A DNA stretch of 64,000 nucleotides, from contig NZ_CP047476.1 of the NCBI RefSeq assembly GCF_010587385.1, positions 1,054,001 to 1,118,000 of the forward strand. The letters are read 5' to 3'. The stretch is from Vibrio astriarenae (GTDB taxonomy: Bacteria; Pseudomonadota; Gammaproteobacteria; Enterobacterales; Vibrionaceae). Under the pieces are notes generated by a model. It made no database searches, had not been told where the DNA came from, and saw nothing but the letters and a program-made list of their open reading frames with translations. The position numbers and the translations under genes are program-made. Positions 25,857 to 36,731 of the stretch are shown piece by piece; the first letter of the stretch is position 1; the number at the start of each line of letters is the position of its first letter.

Positions 25857-26765
25857 TTAGCCTGCTTGTAGCAACAAACAAGGACAGTTCTCCGGTAACA
25901 CCAAATGAATCGACTCTGGCTGAATCTCAAACCTTACTTTTTGGCTTTGATATGGTTCGCCGTCGAGGTTGATGGGCAATATTTGTGGGAAGTCGACCTC
26001 TGTCCATTTCGTTTGTCCGTGAATGACATACTCTCCTTCACTGTCAAAACGCTTTAACTCTTCAACAACCTGCGGCAGAGCTAACGGTGGGAAGTGTTTT
26101 ACCAAGGAGATATCCATCAGGCCATCGTTGATATACGCATTAGGCGCGAGTGGTTGGCCGCCCCCTGCAAATCGGCCATTACAAAACGCACCAACAAGCA
26201 CATCGCCACTCCAAGAGCCTCGCTCTGACAGCAGTGTTCCGTTATACGGTTGGAACTGCAACGCCTTGACTAGCCCAGTCAATGTATAAGCGCCGCCACC
26301 TAGAAAGTTCTTCAGCTCAACAGGGGTTTCAACAGTCACCTGCGCACCAAAGCCTGCCGATGCGACATTCATCACGCAGCGCTCATTCGCTTTGATGCTA
26401 TCGACCCAATAGGCTTGTCCGGTTAAGGCCAGCACCAGAGCTTTATCAATATCACTTGGGATTTCGCAAGCTTTCGCAAAGTCATTGGCGGTGCCCATTG
26501 GCAAGATAGCAAGCTCGGGACGCTTAGACTTAGGGAACTGGCAAAGTGCTGTCACCGCCTCATTGACACTGCCGTCTCCACCCGCCACGGCGATGCGTTG
26601 TATACCATCTGCAATGGCTTCAGATACCAGCCGAAGCATGTCTGCAGATTCCCACGTCACTCGTACTTCCACATCAACACCCTGCTCACGGGCAGAGAAA
26701 ATCGCGTTTCTTAACTCAGCTTGCCCTGCTTTCTTACCATTGAGAATCGCTCTTAAGTTATTCAT
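25857..26765 (-). CDS. yegS: YegS-like lipid/diacylglycerol kinase
   Basis: About 302 residues. [12 protein letters not shown] is the DAGK catalytic glycine loop, [12 protein letters not shown] the second motif, and the C-terminal domain contains NINDG-like INDGLMDI. The family phosphorylates lipids such as phosphatidylglycerol or diacylglycerol with ATP. ATG 26765 is used (GAAG upstream) rather than 26795. It is monocistronic. Confidence 0.88.
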   Translation of the reverse strand: MNNLRAILNGKKAGQAELRNAIFSAREQGVDVEVRVTWESADMLRLVSEAIADGIQRIAVAGGDGSVNEAVTALCQFPKSKRPELAILPMGTANDFAKACEIPSDIDKALVLALTGQAYWVDSIKANERCVMNVASAGFGAQVTVETPVELKNFLGGGAYTLTGLVKALQFQPYNGTLLSERGSWSGDVLVGAFCNGRFAGGGQPLAPNAYINDGLMDISLVKHFPPLALPQVVEELKRFDSEGEYVIHGQTKWTEVDFPQILPINLDGEPYQSQKVRFEIQPESIHLVLPENCPCLLLQAG

Positions 26766-26948
26766 ACTTCTATCCCTAGCTTGCCTGGCTTGCACAACAA
26801 CGTCTAAACAGACACATACCCTAGCCTAACTTGTGCGTTTTTTTCTGATCGTTCTGGTATTGCTTAACTATAATCGAAAGGAAAATCGGAAACAGCTGTT
26901 TCCGTGGGTTGTAGCAATCTTAAATCCGATTCAGTTTAGGAGGCCACT

Positions 26949-27140
26949 ATGAAACTACGAGATAGAATCGAGATGTTAGAGCAGGAGATCTACATTGCCA
27001 GCTCTGAAGGAGACTACGATACAATCAATATGCTAGAGCAGCAGATAGAGTCATTAAAGTCAAAATCAGACACTCCCTTTGACGATGACCCCTATGCACC
27101 GGAAGGACAGTACTTTATGGATGATTGGTATGGTAGTTGA
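26949..27140 (+). CDS. Small acidic protein with an N-terminal coiled coil
   Basis: 63 residues: an amphipathic helix with heptad-like leucines (MLEQEIYIASSEGDYDTINM) and an acidic, aromatic C-terminal tail (FDDDPYAPEGQYFMDDWYGS). AGGAGG precedes the ATG with good spacing and a terminator follows, so this is a real short gene. No family was recognised; it is presumably cytoplasmic. Confidence 0.75.
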   Translation: MKLRDRIEMLEQEIYIASSEGDYDTINMLEQQIESLKSKSDTPFDDDPYAPEGQYFMDDWYGS

Positions 27141-27158
27141 TTACCTAATCGTAAACTA

Positions 27159-27195
27159 AAAGAGCGCTTCAATATCATTGAGAGCGCTCTTTTTC
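27159..27195 (+). terminator. Terminator after the small acidic gene
   Basis: AAAGAGCGCT/AGCGCTCTTT stem with a 14-base loop, followed by further T residues; A residues on the other side may allow leftward termination too. Confidence 0.85.
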
Positions 27196-27223
27196 TATCT
27201 ACAAGTACTACAAAAGGAGATAA

Positions 27224-27892
27224 CTATTTTTTCGGTGTTGTTTTCCCTTGGACATAGCTGCGGCTCACGTCAATCATCGCGACATCATTGAAGAAACTGC
27301 GACCTAGCAACACAGGGAAATCCATGTGAGTGCGATCGGTTAACGTAAATGAGGTCTGTTCTTTAAGGTCACCAATTTGGATCCAGCCCATCACGACTGC
27401 TCGTCGTTGTGTCTCGTCAGCACTTGACTGTTTCACTTTAACCCAGCGTTGCACAGGCGCTTCCAGCTCTTTGGTTTTCACACCCTCATGTTCAATCTTG
27501 AACTTAACCCAGTCTTTACCATCACGTTCAAAAGGAACGATTTCGACCGCACTAATCGAAGACGTTGTCGCACCAGTATCAATACGTGCATTAACGTTCT
27601 GCGCAAGCCCTGGGAAGTAGACCCACTCCTTCGCCCCCAGAATCAGTTTTCCGTCTTCGGTTTTCGTCGGAAGAGGCTTAGGTTCTGGTTTCGTTGCAAT
27701 CTCTGGGTCAACCTCTGGTTCTACTGGTTGCTCAATTTCTGGCTCAACAGGTCTCTCAGCATCGGGCTTTTCAATTGGTTGCTCGATTTCTGGCTCTGGG
27801 GCATCGGGCTCGATTGGTGGCGGTGTGGTTGAACATGCCGCCAAAGCACCGGTGAACAGTAACGTAATTAAAAGTTGACGCGTATTATTCAT
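27224..27892 (-). CDS. Lipoprotein with a retropepsin-like (ATP-dependent zinc protease family) domain
   Basis: 222 residues. A lipobox LAAC (Cys20) is followed by a 55-residue Pro/Glu linker with repeats of the type IEQPVEP. The C-terminal domain from about residue 80 has ARIDTGATTSS, the DTGA motif of retropepsin-like aspartic proteases (Asp105), and PVLLGRSFF, as in the family named ATP-dependent zinc protease (PF05618). It is anchored to the outer or inner membrane; the linker would span peptidoglycan. The protease activity is unproven. Confidence 0.82.
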   Translation of the reverse strand: MNNTRQLLITLLFTGALAACSTTPPPIEPDAPEPEIEQPIEKPDAERPVEPEIEQPVEPEVDPEIATKPEPKPLPTKTEDGKLILGAKEWVYFPGLAQNVNARIDTGATTSSISAVEIVPFERDGKDWVKFKIEHEGVKTKELEAPVQRWVKVKQSSADETQRRAVVMGWIQIGDLKEQTSFTLTDRTHMDFPVLLGRSFFNDVAMIDVSRSYVQGKTTPKK

Positions 27893-27908
27893 CTATTCCC
27901 TCGTGAAT

Positions 27909-29099
27909 TTAAGCTTGTTGTGCAACGTCAAAGATCGCTTTGGCGACATAAGGAACATGCTTTTCAGTTAGGCCTGCGATATTGATACGACCATCACCAA
28001 CACCATAGATTGCATACTCTTCACGAAGCTTAGCCATCTGCTCTTGAGTAAAGCCTAGCACAGTAAACATGCCTTTGTGCTGCTCAATGAAATCGAACTG
28101 GCTGGTTTGATACTCAGCTCTAAGTGTTTGGCATAGCTGCGTTCTTAGTGAAACCAATCGCTGCTGCATCTGATTCAGTTCTTGTTTCCACGTGTTCGTC
28201 AGCGTATCACTTTGAAGGATCGTCTTCACCAGTGCAGCACCGTGATCCGGCGGCATAGTGTAAGTGGAACGAGCTAGCGTAAGCAGTTTGCCCTTAGCAT
28301 TAGCAACGTCTTTCTGGTTCTGACCAATCACGATTGCCGCGCCAGTGCGCTCACGATATAAGCCAAAGTTTTTCGAGCACGACGTCGTGATAAGCATCTC
28401 TTCCACGTTATCAGCCATATAACGCAAGCCTTGCGCATCTTGCTCTAAACCATCACCAAAGCCTTGATAAGCAATGTCGACAAATGGCGTGAAACCATTT
28501 TTTTGTGAAAGAGCCGTAATGGCTTGCCACGTAGCAAAGTCAATGTCTGCACCGGTTGGGTTATGACAACAGCCGTGCAGCAAAACCACATCATCTTTAC
28601 CAGCGGTTGCTAGATCAGACATCATGGCGTCTAAATCCACTTGCTTTGTCTCTGGACTGAAGTAGCGATAAAACTTCACTTTTAAACCCGCCGCTTCCAT
28701 CACTGGCTTGTGATTGACATAGCTTGGGTTAGACAGCCAAACAGTCGTGTTTTGTTGAGCAACAGCCATTAGGTCACCGAGCATACGCAGTGCACCACTC
28801 GCACCTGGCGTTTGAATCGCTGCAACGCGATCCATTGCTGAAGTGCCAGTTAACAGCAGATCAATCATTGACTGGTTAAACTCTTCACAACCAGCAAGAC
28901 CAACGTAAGCTTTTGTCTTTTGCGTATCAGCAACAATTTGCTGCGCTTGCACAATCGCTTCCATAATTGGCGTTTCGCCTTGGCTGTTTTTGTAGACACC
29001 GATACCGAGATCGACTTTGTCTTTACGTTCATCGTTTCGGTAAGCAACCGAAAGAGAAAGAATTGGGTCCAACACTGGCGTTGGTAATTGGGAAAACAT
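27909..29099 (-). CDS. Aspartate/aromatic amino acid aminotransferase
   Basis: About 396 residues, class I aminotransferase. The PLP lysine lies in TTSCSKNFGLYRERTGA, preceded by HGCCHNPTGAD and VDIAYQGFGDG; GDGRINIAGL near the C terminus holds the substrate-carboxylate Arg. Length and motifs match AspC/TyrB. ATG 29099 is chosen over GTG 29108 because AAAGGG is at a better distance. It moves amino groups between aspartate or aromatic amino acids and 2-oxoglutarate. Confidence 0.9.
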   Translation of the reverse strand: MFSQLPTPVLDPILSLSVAYRNDERKDKVDLGIGVYKNSQGETPIMEAIVQAQQIVADTQKTKAYVGLAGCEEFNQSMIDLLLTGTSAMDRVAAIQTPGASGALRMLGDLMAVAQQNTTVWLSNPSYVNHKPVMEAAGLKVKFYRYFSPETKQVDLDAMMSDLATAGKDDVVLLHGCCHNPTGADIDFATWQAITALSQKNGFTPFVDIAYQGFGDGLEQDAQGLRYMADNVEEMLITTSCSKNFGLYRERTGAAIVIGQNQKDVANAKGKLLTLARSTYTMPPDHGAALVKTILQSDTLTNTWKQELNQMQQRLVSLRTQLCQTLRAEYQTSQFDFIEQHKGMFTVLGFTQEQMAKLREEYAIYGVGDGRINIAGLTEKHVPYVAKAIFDVAQQA

Positions 29100-29300
29100 G
29101 AAAGTCACAACCCTTTGAAATTCAAGTAACAGGCTTCAAGTTAGCATTGAACCCTAAGCCTCTGCAACATGAATGTAACGACACATCATGCCTAACGACA
29201 ATAACGGTCAGATTGTATTCACACAACCTACCAAAACTTGTTATTTCACGCCGCCATTACCTATAATTCCGCCCATAACTCAGCAAGAGGGCAAGACATC

Positions 29301-29792
29301 ATGATTACGCTTCACACCAACGTTGGTGACATCGAAATCGAACTCAATAAAGACAAGGCACCGGTTTCTTCACGCAACTTTAAAAAATACTGTGAAGATG
29401 GTTTCTATAATGGAACGATCTTCCACCGCGTCATCAAAGGCTTCATGATACAAGGTGGTGGCCTCACTGAGCTGATGGATGAAAAAGAGACACGCTCTCC
29501 CATCACCAATGAAGCAAATCGCGGCCTAAAAAACACGGTTGGCACAATCGCGATGGCGCGTACTGACGCCCCGCACTCTGCAACCGCGCAATTCTTTATC
29601 AATCTTGATGACAACGATTTTCTCGATCACACAGCAAAAACCAACAACGGTTGGGGTTATGCGGTATTCGGGAAAGTGACAATGGGCATGGATGTGGTCA
29701 ACAAGATTGCCGAGGTACATACGCTATCACGCATGGGGCATGATGATGTGCCAGCAGAGACTATTATGATTGAGCGTGTAACCGTAGATTAG
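29301..29792 (+). CDS. ppiB: Peptidyl-prolyl cis-trans isomerase B (cyclophilin)
   Basis: 163 residues, as for E. coli Ppi[34 protein letters not shown] and [15 protein letters not shown] are cyclophilin active-site motifs. There is no signal peptide, so this is the cytoplasmic form. GAGG precedes ATG 29301. Confidence 0.93.
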   Translation: MITLHTNVGDIEIELNKDKAPVSSRNFKKYCEDGFYNGTIFHRVIKGFMIQGGGLTELMDEKETRSPITNEANRGLKNTVGTIAMARTDAPHSATAQFFINLDDNDFLDHTAKTNNGWGYAVFGKVTMGMDVVNKIAEVHTLSRMGHDDVPAETIMIERVTVD

Positions 29793-29883
29793 TGGTTCTG
29801 TCCTTGCAACATACACTGTCATGCTGAGATTGACTCAGTATCTGGTCATAGTCTCCGTTGAGCTAGTCGCTTGTGGTGAATAG

Positions 29884-29904
29884 ACCCTGAGTCGAGCTCA
29901 GGGT
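29884..29904. repeat. REP-like hairpin after ppiB
   Basis: ACCCTGA/TCAGGGT with a 7-base loop (GTCGAGC), within a stretch rich in CTGAG words. Elements of this look are often dispersed in Vibrio genomes; only one copy is seen here, so repetition is inferred. Confidence 0.4.
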
Positions 29905-29926
29905 GACGACAAATAACAAAGCCATA

Positions 29927-29963
29927 AAAAAACGCCAGTTGCATCAAACAACTGGCGTTTTTA
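29927..29963. terminator. Bidirectional terminator between ppiB and the RND operon
   Basis: AACGCCAGTTG/CAACTGGCGTT stem with a 7-base loop, A residues on the left and T residues on the right, between convergent genes. Confidence 0.9.
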
Positions 29964-29993
29964 GTTTCAGCTCAAATCAGCTAAACAGCGATA

Positions 29994-32900
29994 TTACTCG
30001 TCATCTAACGGAATTAGCTTGGTACTGCCCCCATGGATCTTCTCACGACGGCGTTGAACCATTGCGTAGAAGCCTGGAATTAGGAATGTACCTGCGAGTA
30101 GCACACATAGTAGACCACCCACCAGTGAAATACCCAGCGAGTTCTGGCTCACGTGACCTGCGCCTGCGGCGAAGATCAATGGGAAAATACCCAAGATAAA
30201 CGACCATGACGTCATGTTTACCGCACGGAAACGCAGTTTACCACCCTGTACAGCCGCTTCATCTAGGTCGACTTCTTTCTCTTCACGCTCTTGCTTCGCA
30301 AATTCTACAATCAAGATTGCATTCTTTGCGGCCAAGGCTATCAAGAGGACGAGACCTATCTGCGCATACAAGTTTAGAGGCGTGCCTGTTAGGTTCAATG
30401 CGAGGAAGGAGCCTAACGTTGCTACCGGTACCACCAGGATGATGGCCAGTGGGATTGACCAACTCTCATATTGCGCCACCATGAATAGGTAAATAAAGAT
30501 CAGTGCTAGAGCAAATGCGTAGATCGCTTGGTTACCCGCTAGAACTTCTTGGTAAGCCATACCTGTCCATTCGTATTGGTAGCCTTGAGGCAAGAGATCT
30601 GCCGCGACACGTTCCATTGCTGCAATCGCGTCACCACTTGAGTAACCTGGTGCTGCTTGGCCTTGAACGATCGCACTGCGGTACATGTTGTAACGCCATG
30701 CTACATCCGGCTCAAACACCTGCTCGTAGCTGACCAGCGTGCTGAGTGGGATCATCTCGCCTGCTGATGAACGAACGTGGAACAGTTCGAGGTCTTCCAT
30801 GCTGCTACGGTGTTGGCTGTCTGCCTGCATCGTCACGCGGAAGTTCTTACCGAACATCGTGAAGTCGTTCACGTACATCGAACCTAGGTTACCCTGAAGC
30901 GTCTGGAAGATTGACGACAGTGGGATACCCAGTTGCTGTGCTTTTTCACGGTCTATATCAACATAGTAGTGTGGCACGTTGGCACGGAACGTACTAAACG
31001 TAAACGCAATTTCAGGTTGTTTGTTTGCTTCTGCAATCAAATCACCCATCACCATTGCAAGATCAGTACGGCTACGACCAAGCGTATCTTCAAGTACAAA
31101 CTCGAAGCCTGACGCAGCACCCATACCCGGAACCGCTGGAGGCCCCATAGCAAATACGATCGCTTGTGGTAGCTGTTGCGCTGCAATACCGTTAATACGC
31201 GCAGCAATCGCATCTGAAGAGTGGTCACCTTCTAGCGAGTTACGCATATCCCAATCATGCAGTTTGATGAACAGAGACGCACCATTCGATGCTGCTGCGC
31301 CTGTCATGAATGCATAGCCATTCGCAACCGTTACACCATCAATGCCCGGTTCCGCGGTGACAATATCCATCAGCTTTTCAGACACTTCTTCTGTACGAGA
31401 TAGAGAAGCTGAGTCTGGTAGCTGAACGTTAACCAGCAAGATACCTTTATCTTCCTGCGGTACAAATGCCGTTGACGTTGTTTTCGCAAAGAAAGTTACT
31501 GCAGCAACTGCGACGAAGAAGAACGCAACCAACATCAGGGATTTCTTAACCAAGAAACCGGCTACCTGACCGTAACGATGCGTTACACGCTCTAGACCAC
31601 GGTTGAAGGCTTTGAACCAGTTAGCCGTGTTATCACCACCCTGTTTAAGCACCAAAGAACACAGTGCTGGGGACAGAGTCAGCGCGTTGATCGACGAGAT
31701 CACTACAGAGATACAGATCGTCAGTGCAAACTGACGGTACATGATGCCCGTAATACCTGGCAGCATAGCTACTGGTAAGAATACGGCAAGCAGTACTAGA
31801 GTCGAAGTAATGATTGGGCCCGTTACCTCTTTCATCGCAAGCAATGTTGCTTTACGAGGAGAGAGTGTTGGGTCTTTCGCCATTGTGGTATCAACGTTTT
31901 CGATAACCAAAATCGCGTCATCTACTACGATACCAATTGCCAAGATCAAACCGAACAGGGTTACCGTGTTAATGGTAAAGCCTGTCGCCTGCATGATCGC
32001 AAACGTACCAATCAACGAAACGGGGATCGCTACAACTGGAATCAAAGTCGCACGCGCACTACCAAGGAATAGGTAAGTTACTGCGATTACCAACAAGATT
32101 GCTTCGATTAGGGTCTTAACTACCCCTTTGATCGACTCAGCAACAAAGATCGTTGTATCGTAACTGGTTTCATATTCCATGCCCTCAGGGAAGTTACTGC
32201 TCATATTATCGAGCATATCCATAACGGCTTGACCACTCTCTAGAGCGTTTGCGTCCGACTGAAGTGACAGTGCAACGATAGAGGCATCTTGACCACGGAA
32301 CTTACCATTACCGTCATAGAACTTTTTACCAAGCTCTACACGTGCAACGTCTTTCAAATAGACAGTTGAACCATCAGCATTAGCACGCAAAATCACGTTT
32401 TCAAACTCTGAAACGCTCTCAAGACGACCTTTCGTTACCAGGTTAAACTGAACTTCCTGTGGGTTAGCGTATGGCGCGGCACCAATTCGACCTGCTGCAA
32501 CCTGCACGTTTTGCTCTGCTAGTGCACCGTAGACATCAGTGGTTGTCAGCTTGAGGTTAGCCATTTTTTCTGGGTCTAACCACACACGCATCGCGTATTC
32601 ACCACCACCGATTACATTAACTTCACTGATACCTTTCACACGTGCAAGCTGGTCTTTTACGTTCAGGTTAATGTAGTTAATCAGGAACTGGTCATCATAA
32701 CGACCGTCTGGTGAGTAGAAGTTAAGTACCATCAACAAGTCAGGTGAACGTTTCTTAACCGTAACACCAACCTGACGAACTTCTTGAGGTAGCTTAGATT
32801 CAATCTGCGAGACACGGTTCTGTACGTTTACCTGAGCCATATCAGGGTCTGTACCGACATCGAAGGTCACGTTGAGGTTATAAGAACCATCGTTCGCACT

Positions 32901-33146
32901 CTTTGATGACATGTAGATCATGTTCTCAACGCCGTTCACCGAGGTTTCTATCGGGTCGGCAATGGCTTGCTCTACTACCTCAGCACTCGCACCCGTGTAG
33001 TAGGCAGTCACACTTACAGAAGGTGGACTGATCTTAGGGTACTCGGCTACGGGCAATACCATCAAAGAGATTGCACCCGCCAACGTCAGGATAATAGAGA
33101 TAACCAAAGCGAACTTTGGCCTTTGAATAAAGAAGCGACTTAGCAT
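29994..33146 (-). CDS. RND efflux pump inner-membrane transporter (HAE1 family)
   Basis: 1050 residues, matching AcrB/MexB length. The proton-relay pair is in [15 protein letters not shown] in transmembrane helix 4, and [11 protein letters not shown] and FFIQRPKFA near the N terminus are further family motifs. It exports drugs, bile salts or detergents as a trimer with the adjacent adaptor and an unlinked outer-membrane TolC-type channel; none is encoded here. The adaptor gene lies 11 bp upstream. A dyad at 34342-34362 may be the operator. Confidence 0.93.
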   Translation of the reverse strand: MLSRFFIQRPKFALVISIILTLAGAISLMVLPVAEYPKISPPSVSVTAYYTGASAEVVEQAIADPIETSVNGVENMIYMSSKSANDGSYNLNVTFDVGTDPDMAQVNVQNRVSQIESKLPQEVRQVGVTVKKRSPDLLMVLNFYSPDGRYDDQFLINYINLNVKDQLARVKGISEVNVIGGGEYAMRVWLDPEKMANLKLTTTDVYGALAEQNVQVAAGRIGAAPYANPQEVQFNLVTKGRLESVSEFENVILRANADGSTVYLKDVARVELGKKFYDGNGKFRGQDASIVALSLQSDANALESGQAVMDMLDNMSSNFPEGMEYETSYDTTIFVAESIKGVVKTLIEAILLVIAVTYLFLGSARATLIPVVAIPVSLIGTFAIMQATGFTINTVTLFGLILAIGIVVDDAILVIENVDTTMAKDPTLSPRKATLLAMKEVTGPIITSTLVLLAVFLPVAMLPGITGIMYRQFALTICISVVISSINALTLSPALCSLVLKQGGDNTANWFKAFNRGLERVTHRYGQVAGFLVKKSLMLVAFFFVAVAAVTFFAKTTSTAFVPQEDKGILLVNVQLPDSASLSRTEEVSEKLMDIVTAEPGIDGVTVANGYAFMTGAAASNGASLFIKLHDWDMRNSLEGDHSSDAIAARINGIAAQQLPQAIVFAMGPPAVPGMGAASGFEFVLEDTLGRSRTDLAMVMGDLIAEANKQPEIAFTFSTFRANVPHYYVDIDREKAQQLGIPLSSIFQTLQGNLGSMYVNDFTMFGKNFRVTMQADSQHRSSMEDLELFHVRSSAGEMIPLSTLVSYEQVFEPDVAWRYNMYRSAIVQGQAAPGYSSGDAIAAMERVAADLLPQGYQYEWTGMAYQEVLAGNQAIYAFALALIFIYLFMVAQYESWSIPLAIILVVPVATLGSFLALNLTGTPLNLYAQIGLVLLIALAAKNAILIVEFAKQEREEKEVDLDEAAVQGGKLRFRAVNMTSWSFILGIFPLIFAAGAGHVSQNSLGISLVGGLLCVLLAGTFLIPGFYAMVQRRREKIHGGSTKLIPLDDE

Positions 33147-33157
33147 ACTAGAGCTCC

Positions 33158-34282
33158 TTATTCAGCTTGCGCTTCTTGCAGACGCACTGGTACGCCATTT
33201 CGAACTCGCTGCAGCCCTTGAGTAATAACAACGTCTGAAGCATCAATGCCAGACTTAATGATCACGCCTTCCTCAACTTGAGTACCGAGCTCTACATTGC
33301 GACGCTCTGCTACATCACCTTCAGCAACGAGCATGACAAAGTTACCCTCGAGGTCAGTTTGAACTGCACGACGTGGCACGACGGTCACATCAGATGTTTG
33401 ACGGTCGAGCAGACGTACTTTGATATGCTGGCCTGGGAGAAGCTCTTGCTCAGGGTTCGGAACAACTGCTCGCATTGCAATTGTGCCTGTCTGAATGTTG
33501 ATACGGTTGCCGAGGAAATCGAGCTCGCCAAATTGGGCGAACGTTTCACCATTCTCAAGTTCTACCTGAACCTGAACCGCTTCTGCCTCAGCACTGCCAT
33601 CACCTTTCACTTTGTCGATTCCAAGGCTGAGACGTTCACGCTCACTGACACTGAAAGCGGCGTGCACTGGGTCAAGACTCACGAGGGTAGTGAGTACACC
33701 AGCAGATGGTGACACAAGGTCACCTTTACTAACCTTACTATCCGCGATACGGCCATCGAAAGGCGCACGAATCTCTGTGTAAGACAGGTTAACTTCGGCT
33801 AGGTTTAGCTGAGCTTGGCTTGCTGCAAGCTGTGCTTCAGCACCAAGTTGTGTTGCAGTCAAAGCATCAAATTCAGATTGGGAAATACTGCCTCGAGGTA
33901 GAAGACCTTTGCCTCGTTCAAAGTCCAATTGTGCTTTCTTCAGTGCGGCTTCAGCTTGCGCAACGGCTGCTTTTGCATTTGCAACTTGTGCTAAGAAAGA
34001 AGAGGGTTCGATAGTGTAAAGCAGATCACCTTTCTTAACCATCTGACCTTCTTGGAAGTGACGGTCTTGTAGGTAACCCGAAACTTGTGCTGTCACCTCG
34101 GTATCTTCAACCGCCTCAACACGGCCGATGTAAGACTTACTCGGTTGATATTCAATAGTTTCTACGTTTTGGGCAGAAACCAAAGGGAGAGCCTGAGCCT
34201 GTTGCCCTCCGCCTTGCTGATCACAGCCAGCCAATGCGATAGCGGCTGTTACTAGCAAAGCGATTTTGCTTTTAGTTTGCAT
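33158..34282 (-). CDS. RND efflux periplasmic adaptor (membrane fusion protein)
   Basis: 374 residues. A lipobox ALAGC (Cys20) is followed by a barrel/lipoyl domain ([22 protein letters not shown]), a helical hairpin rich in Ala and Gln, and a second lipoyl half ([20 protein letters not shown]). It bridges the RND trimer and the outer-membrane channel, as AcrA/MexA do. It is the first gene of the two-gene operon. Confidence 0.92.
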   Translation of the reverse strand: MQTKSKIALLVTAAIALAGCDQQGGGQQAQALPLVSAQNVETIEYQPSKSYIGRVEAVEDTEVTAQVSGYLQDRHFQEGQMVKKGDLLYTIEPSSFLAQVANAKAAVAQAEAALKKAQLDFERGKGLLPRGSISQSEFDALTATQLGAEAQLAASQAQLNLAEVNLSYTEIRAPFDGRIADSKVSKGDLVSPSAGVLTTLVSLDPVHAAFSVSERERLSLGIDKVKGDGSAEAEAVQVQVELENGETFAQFGELDFLGNRINIQTGTIAMRAVVPNPEQELLPGQHIKVRLLDRQTSDVTVVPRRAVQTDLEGNFVMLVAEGDVAERRNVELGTQVEEGVIIKSGIDASDVVITQGLQRVRNGVPVRLQEAQAE

Positions 34283-34588
34283 ATATGTCCGATAGTACTT
34301 GTTGTAGTTGATTAATTGTTTTGAGCAACCACTGGTTTACTCGCTCACTATATTATTGAGCGGTTTTATAGTTATAGATCACATAATCTTCCTTAATGAT
34401 TCGGGTTGCAAACATAATCTGTTGCAATTTGTAACCACCAATGGCGAAACATTTGTCTCATCAATATTAGAAAAGTTCCATCTTTTTTTAACTTCTGAAT
34501 CAATTGCTTAAAAAGCGACTCATGTGATTTAAAACCGGTCACTTGAACTATTTATTTGTGTCTGCACTCCATTTAATATGACTACCAT
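34283..34588. other. Intergenic region upstream of the RND operon
   Basis: About 300 bp, A/T-rich. It holds the promoter of the leftward RND operon and the dyad listed at 34342-34362. No gene was seen. Confidence 0.55.
34342..34362. promoter_or_regulatory. Candidate operator in the RND promoter
   Basis: CGCTCA and TGAGCG arms are separated by nine A/T-only or nearly A/T bases, 60-80 bp upstream of the adaptor start. The shape suits a TetR-type repressor; none is adjacent. Confidence 0.4.
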
Positions 34589-34616
34589 AAAAAAAGAGTG
34601 ACATAAGTCACTCTTT
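34589..34616 (-). terminator. Terminator of the formate dehydrogenase operon
   Basis: AAAGAGTGAC/GTCACTCTTT stem with a 4-base loop, followed on the minus strand by a run of T residues. Confidence 0.85.
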
Positions 34617-34637
34617 CGAAAGCCCACCATAACCATA

Positions 34638-35054
34638 TTAGAGATCCGGTCGCGTAAATCGCTCAAATGGCTTGTTCTCATTGAGCAATTTCATGCCTTG
34701 AAACATTCGAACAAACCAAATCACAATGGCGATGGCTGCAATGAACATTCCGATATAGGGAATGTAAAAGGCTATATCATCGATAACGTGGCTGCGGTAC
34801 CAGTAGTCATTAATACCTTTAAGTACCCCATTTGAAGTTGCGACGGTAACGATCAAGACAACAAAGAATGTCAGATTGAGGAAGAAAGTGCGGATAAGCC
34901 CGTAGTAATGCGAATCCATCACCTCACCGTCTTCGCCTTTGTCCAGTCGGTATCCCGCATAAACAATGGCAATAACCCCGGAAATCAAACAAGTGAACGG
35001 AGTAAAGCAGCTCAGAATGTAAGCCGTCCATATTCCTTTATGAGGTTTGTTCAT
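34638..35054 (-). CDS. Membrane protein at the end of the formate dehydrogenase operon (DUF4870-like)
   Basis: 138 residues with three to four hydrophobic segments; AYILSCFTPFTCLISGVIAI and YAGYRLDKG suggest the DUF4870/YtjA-like family of small membrane proteins. Its start overlaps the cytochrome b subunit gene by 17 bp, so it is translated with it. A role in assembly or anchoring of the dehydrogenase is inferred from position only. Confidence 0.65.
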   Translation of the reverse strand: MNKPHKGIWTAYILSCFTPFTCLISGVIAIVYAGYRLDKGEDGEVMDSHYYGLIRTFFLNLTFFVVLIVTVATSNGVLKGINDYWYRSHVIDDIAFYIPYIGMFIAAIAIVIWFVRMFQGMKLLNENKPFERFTRPDL

Positions 35055-36096
35055 TGCTTGATTCTCCTTTCATCGGTTCCGTTTTGGCGGTTGATACCTC
35101 TTCAGAGTCTGACTCTTTGGCCATCACCTCTTCATACCAAATATCATGGTGCTCTTTCGCCCATGTTTCATCGACTTCACCTGTCACCATGCCTTCTAGT
35201 GCCCCTTCCATACCAAATAGACCGATATAGATGTGGAAGACGAAACCACAGATAAGGATGAGTGCGGCCAACATATGGACTAAGTTCGATAGCTCCATAT
35301 CTCGGCGAGTTTGACCAAAGATTGGGAAGTCTAGAACTAAGCCACTGAATGCCACCACAGTACCGACAACAATGAGCATCCAAAACAGAATTTTCTCACC
35401 GGCGTTTGAGAACTCAGCAGATGGGTGACTGCCCTTATGCTTACCCGCCATACCGCCAAGTTTGAGCATCCATTGAAGATCGACTTTACTTGGGATCGAC
35501 TTACGCCACCACTTGATCAAGATACCAAGCAGCAGGACATAGAAGATCGGACCAATGTAATTGTGGTATTGCTTCGCCAGCATAATGATGAAGCCCCACA
35601 AGTCGGTTGGAATATACGGCTTTAAGAAGTGCTTACCGTAAACCAACATCAGCCCACTAAATGCGAGGGTTAAGAAGGTAAATGCCATTGACCAGTGTAG
35701 AGCGCGATCGAGTCGCGACCAACGCTTGATCTTGCGACCAGTTCTTGGTGCGCTCAGCTTTAACGGACCAACAACGATATACATCAAGGTAACCATCGCA
35801 ATACTGCCAAAGATGGCAACGGCACCCGCTGGCGACATCCACTTCTCTTTCAAAATGTACCACGTTTGGCCTGGGGTGCTGATAAGCACATCATGCTCTG
35901 GAAACGTTGAAGACGTTGTGCCTCCTTCACCTTGGCGCACTTGTCGCCAGAAGTCTGCACCCGCAAGCTGTGTCATCTCTCGCTGAGCCACATCGTTTTG
36001 TGTTTGCTCAGCAGAAACAGGCAGCGATAGGGCTAACACCATTGCTGCCAGCATAGGCAGCAAGGCGAGAGAGACACGTCTAAGATATTGAATCAT
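35038..36096 (-). CDS. Formate dehydrogenase gamma subunit (cytochrome b556)
   Basis: 352 residues: an N-terminal signal-like helix (LLPMLAAMVLALSLPVSA), one extra membrane segment and then the four-helix di-haem core. Haem ligand histidines fit ALHWSMAFTFLTLAF, QYHNYIGPIF and FVFHIYIGLFG. It passes electrons from the FeS subunit to quinone in the inner membrane. ATG 36096 has GGAG upstream and is preferred over GTG 36108. An acidic tail (MAKESDSEEVSTAKTEPM) overlaps the next gene. Confidence 0.88.
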   Translation of the reverse strand: MIQYLRRVSLALLPMLAAMVLALSLPVSAEQTQNDVAQREMTQLAGADFWRQVRQGEGGTTSSTFPEHDVLISTPGQTWYILKEKWMSPAGAVAIFGSIAMVTLMYIVVGPLKLSAPRTGRKIKRWSRLDRALHWSMAFTFLTLAFSGLMLVYGKHFLKPYIPTDLWGFIIMLAKQYHNYIGPIFYVLLLGILIKWWRKSIPSKVDLQWMLKLGGMAGKHKGSHPSAEFSNAGEKILFWMLIVVGTVVAFSGLVLDFPIFGQTRRDMELSNLVHMLAALILICGFVFHIYIGLFGMEGALEGMVTGEVDETWAKEHHDIWYEEVMAKESDSEEVSTAKTEPMKGESSNEQTS

Positions 36097-36110
36097 ATCT
36101 CTCTCCACTA

Positions 36111-36719
36111 TCAGCTTTTGGTTGCGTCGTAAGACAGGTCTTCACCGTCAGTCCAGCCTGCGCCTTTTGCGCCACGCTCAACAACACGTTGACGGAAGAT
36201 ATCAGACACTTTCGCTGAATCACCTGCTAGCAACGCTTTGGTTGAACACAGTGAAGCACACATCGGTAGCTTACCTTCAGCGATACGGTTCGCACCATAC
36301 TTCCTGCGCTCCTCCTCTGAGCCTGCCTCTGTTTCAGGGCCGCCTGCACAGAAAGTACATTTGTCCATTTTGCCACGCTCACCGAACGCAGACTGTTTCG
36401 GGAACTGAGGGGCACCAAATGGACAAGCAAACAAGCAATAACCACAACCGATACAAAGATCTTTGTTGTGAAGAACGATGCCGTCTTCCGTTTGCTCAAA
36501 ACAGTCTGCAGGGCACACTGCTTTACAAGGGGCATCGGTACAGTGCATACAAGCAACAGAAACTGAGCTCTCGCCTGGTTCACCATCATTGAGTGTTACA
36601 ACGCGGCGACGTTGAATACCCCACTCTAGTGCATCATCGTTTTCGTTCTTACATGCGGTGACACATCCGTTACAGTCGATGCAACGCTTGGTGTCACAAA
36701 GGAATTTCATCTTAGCCAT
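36111..36719 (-). CDS. Formate dehydrogenase beta subunit (4Fe-4S ferredoxin type)
   Basis: 202 residues with four cluster motifs: CIDCNGCVTAC, CMHCTDAPCKAVCP, CIGCGYCLFACP and CTFCAGG/CASLCSTKAL. This matches the HybA/FdhB electron-transfer subunits that link the molybdenum/tungsten catalytic subunit to cytochrome b. It has no signal peptide and is carried with the catalytic subunit through Tat. It lies 12 bp after the catalytic subunit gene. Confidence 0.92.
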   Translation of the reverse strand: MAKMKFLCDTKRCIDCNGCVTACKNENDDALEWGIQRRRVVTLNDGEPGESSVSVACMHCTDAPCKAVCPADCFEQTEDGIVLHNKDLCIGCGYCLFACPFGAPQFPKQSAFGERGKMDKCTFCAGGPETEAGSEEERRKYGANRIAEGKLPMCASLCSTKALLAGDSAKVSDIFRQRVVERGAKGAGWTDGEDLSYDATKS

Positions 36720-36731
36720 TGTCTACACTCC

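Noticed and set aside
29994..33146. Several rightward open frames antisense to the RND transporter
   Set aside because: They are shadows of the strongly biased transporter codons and have no ribosome-binding sites.
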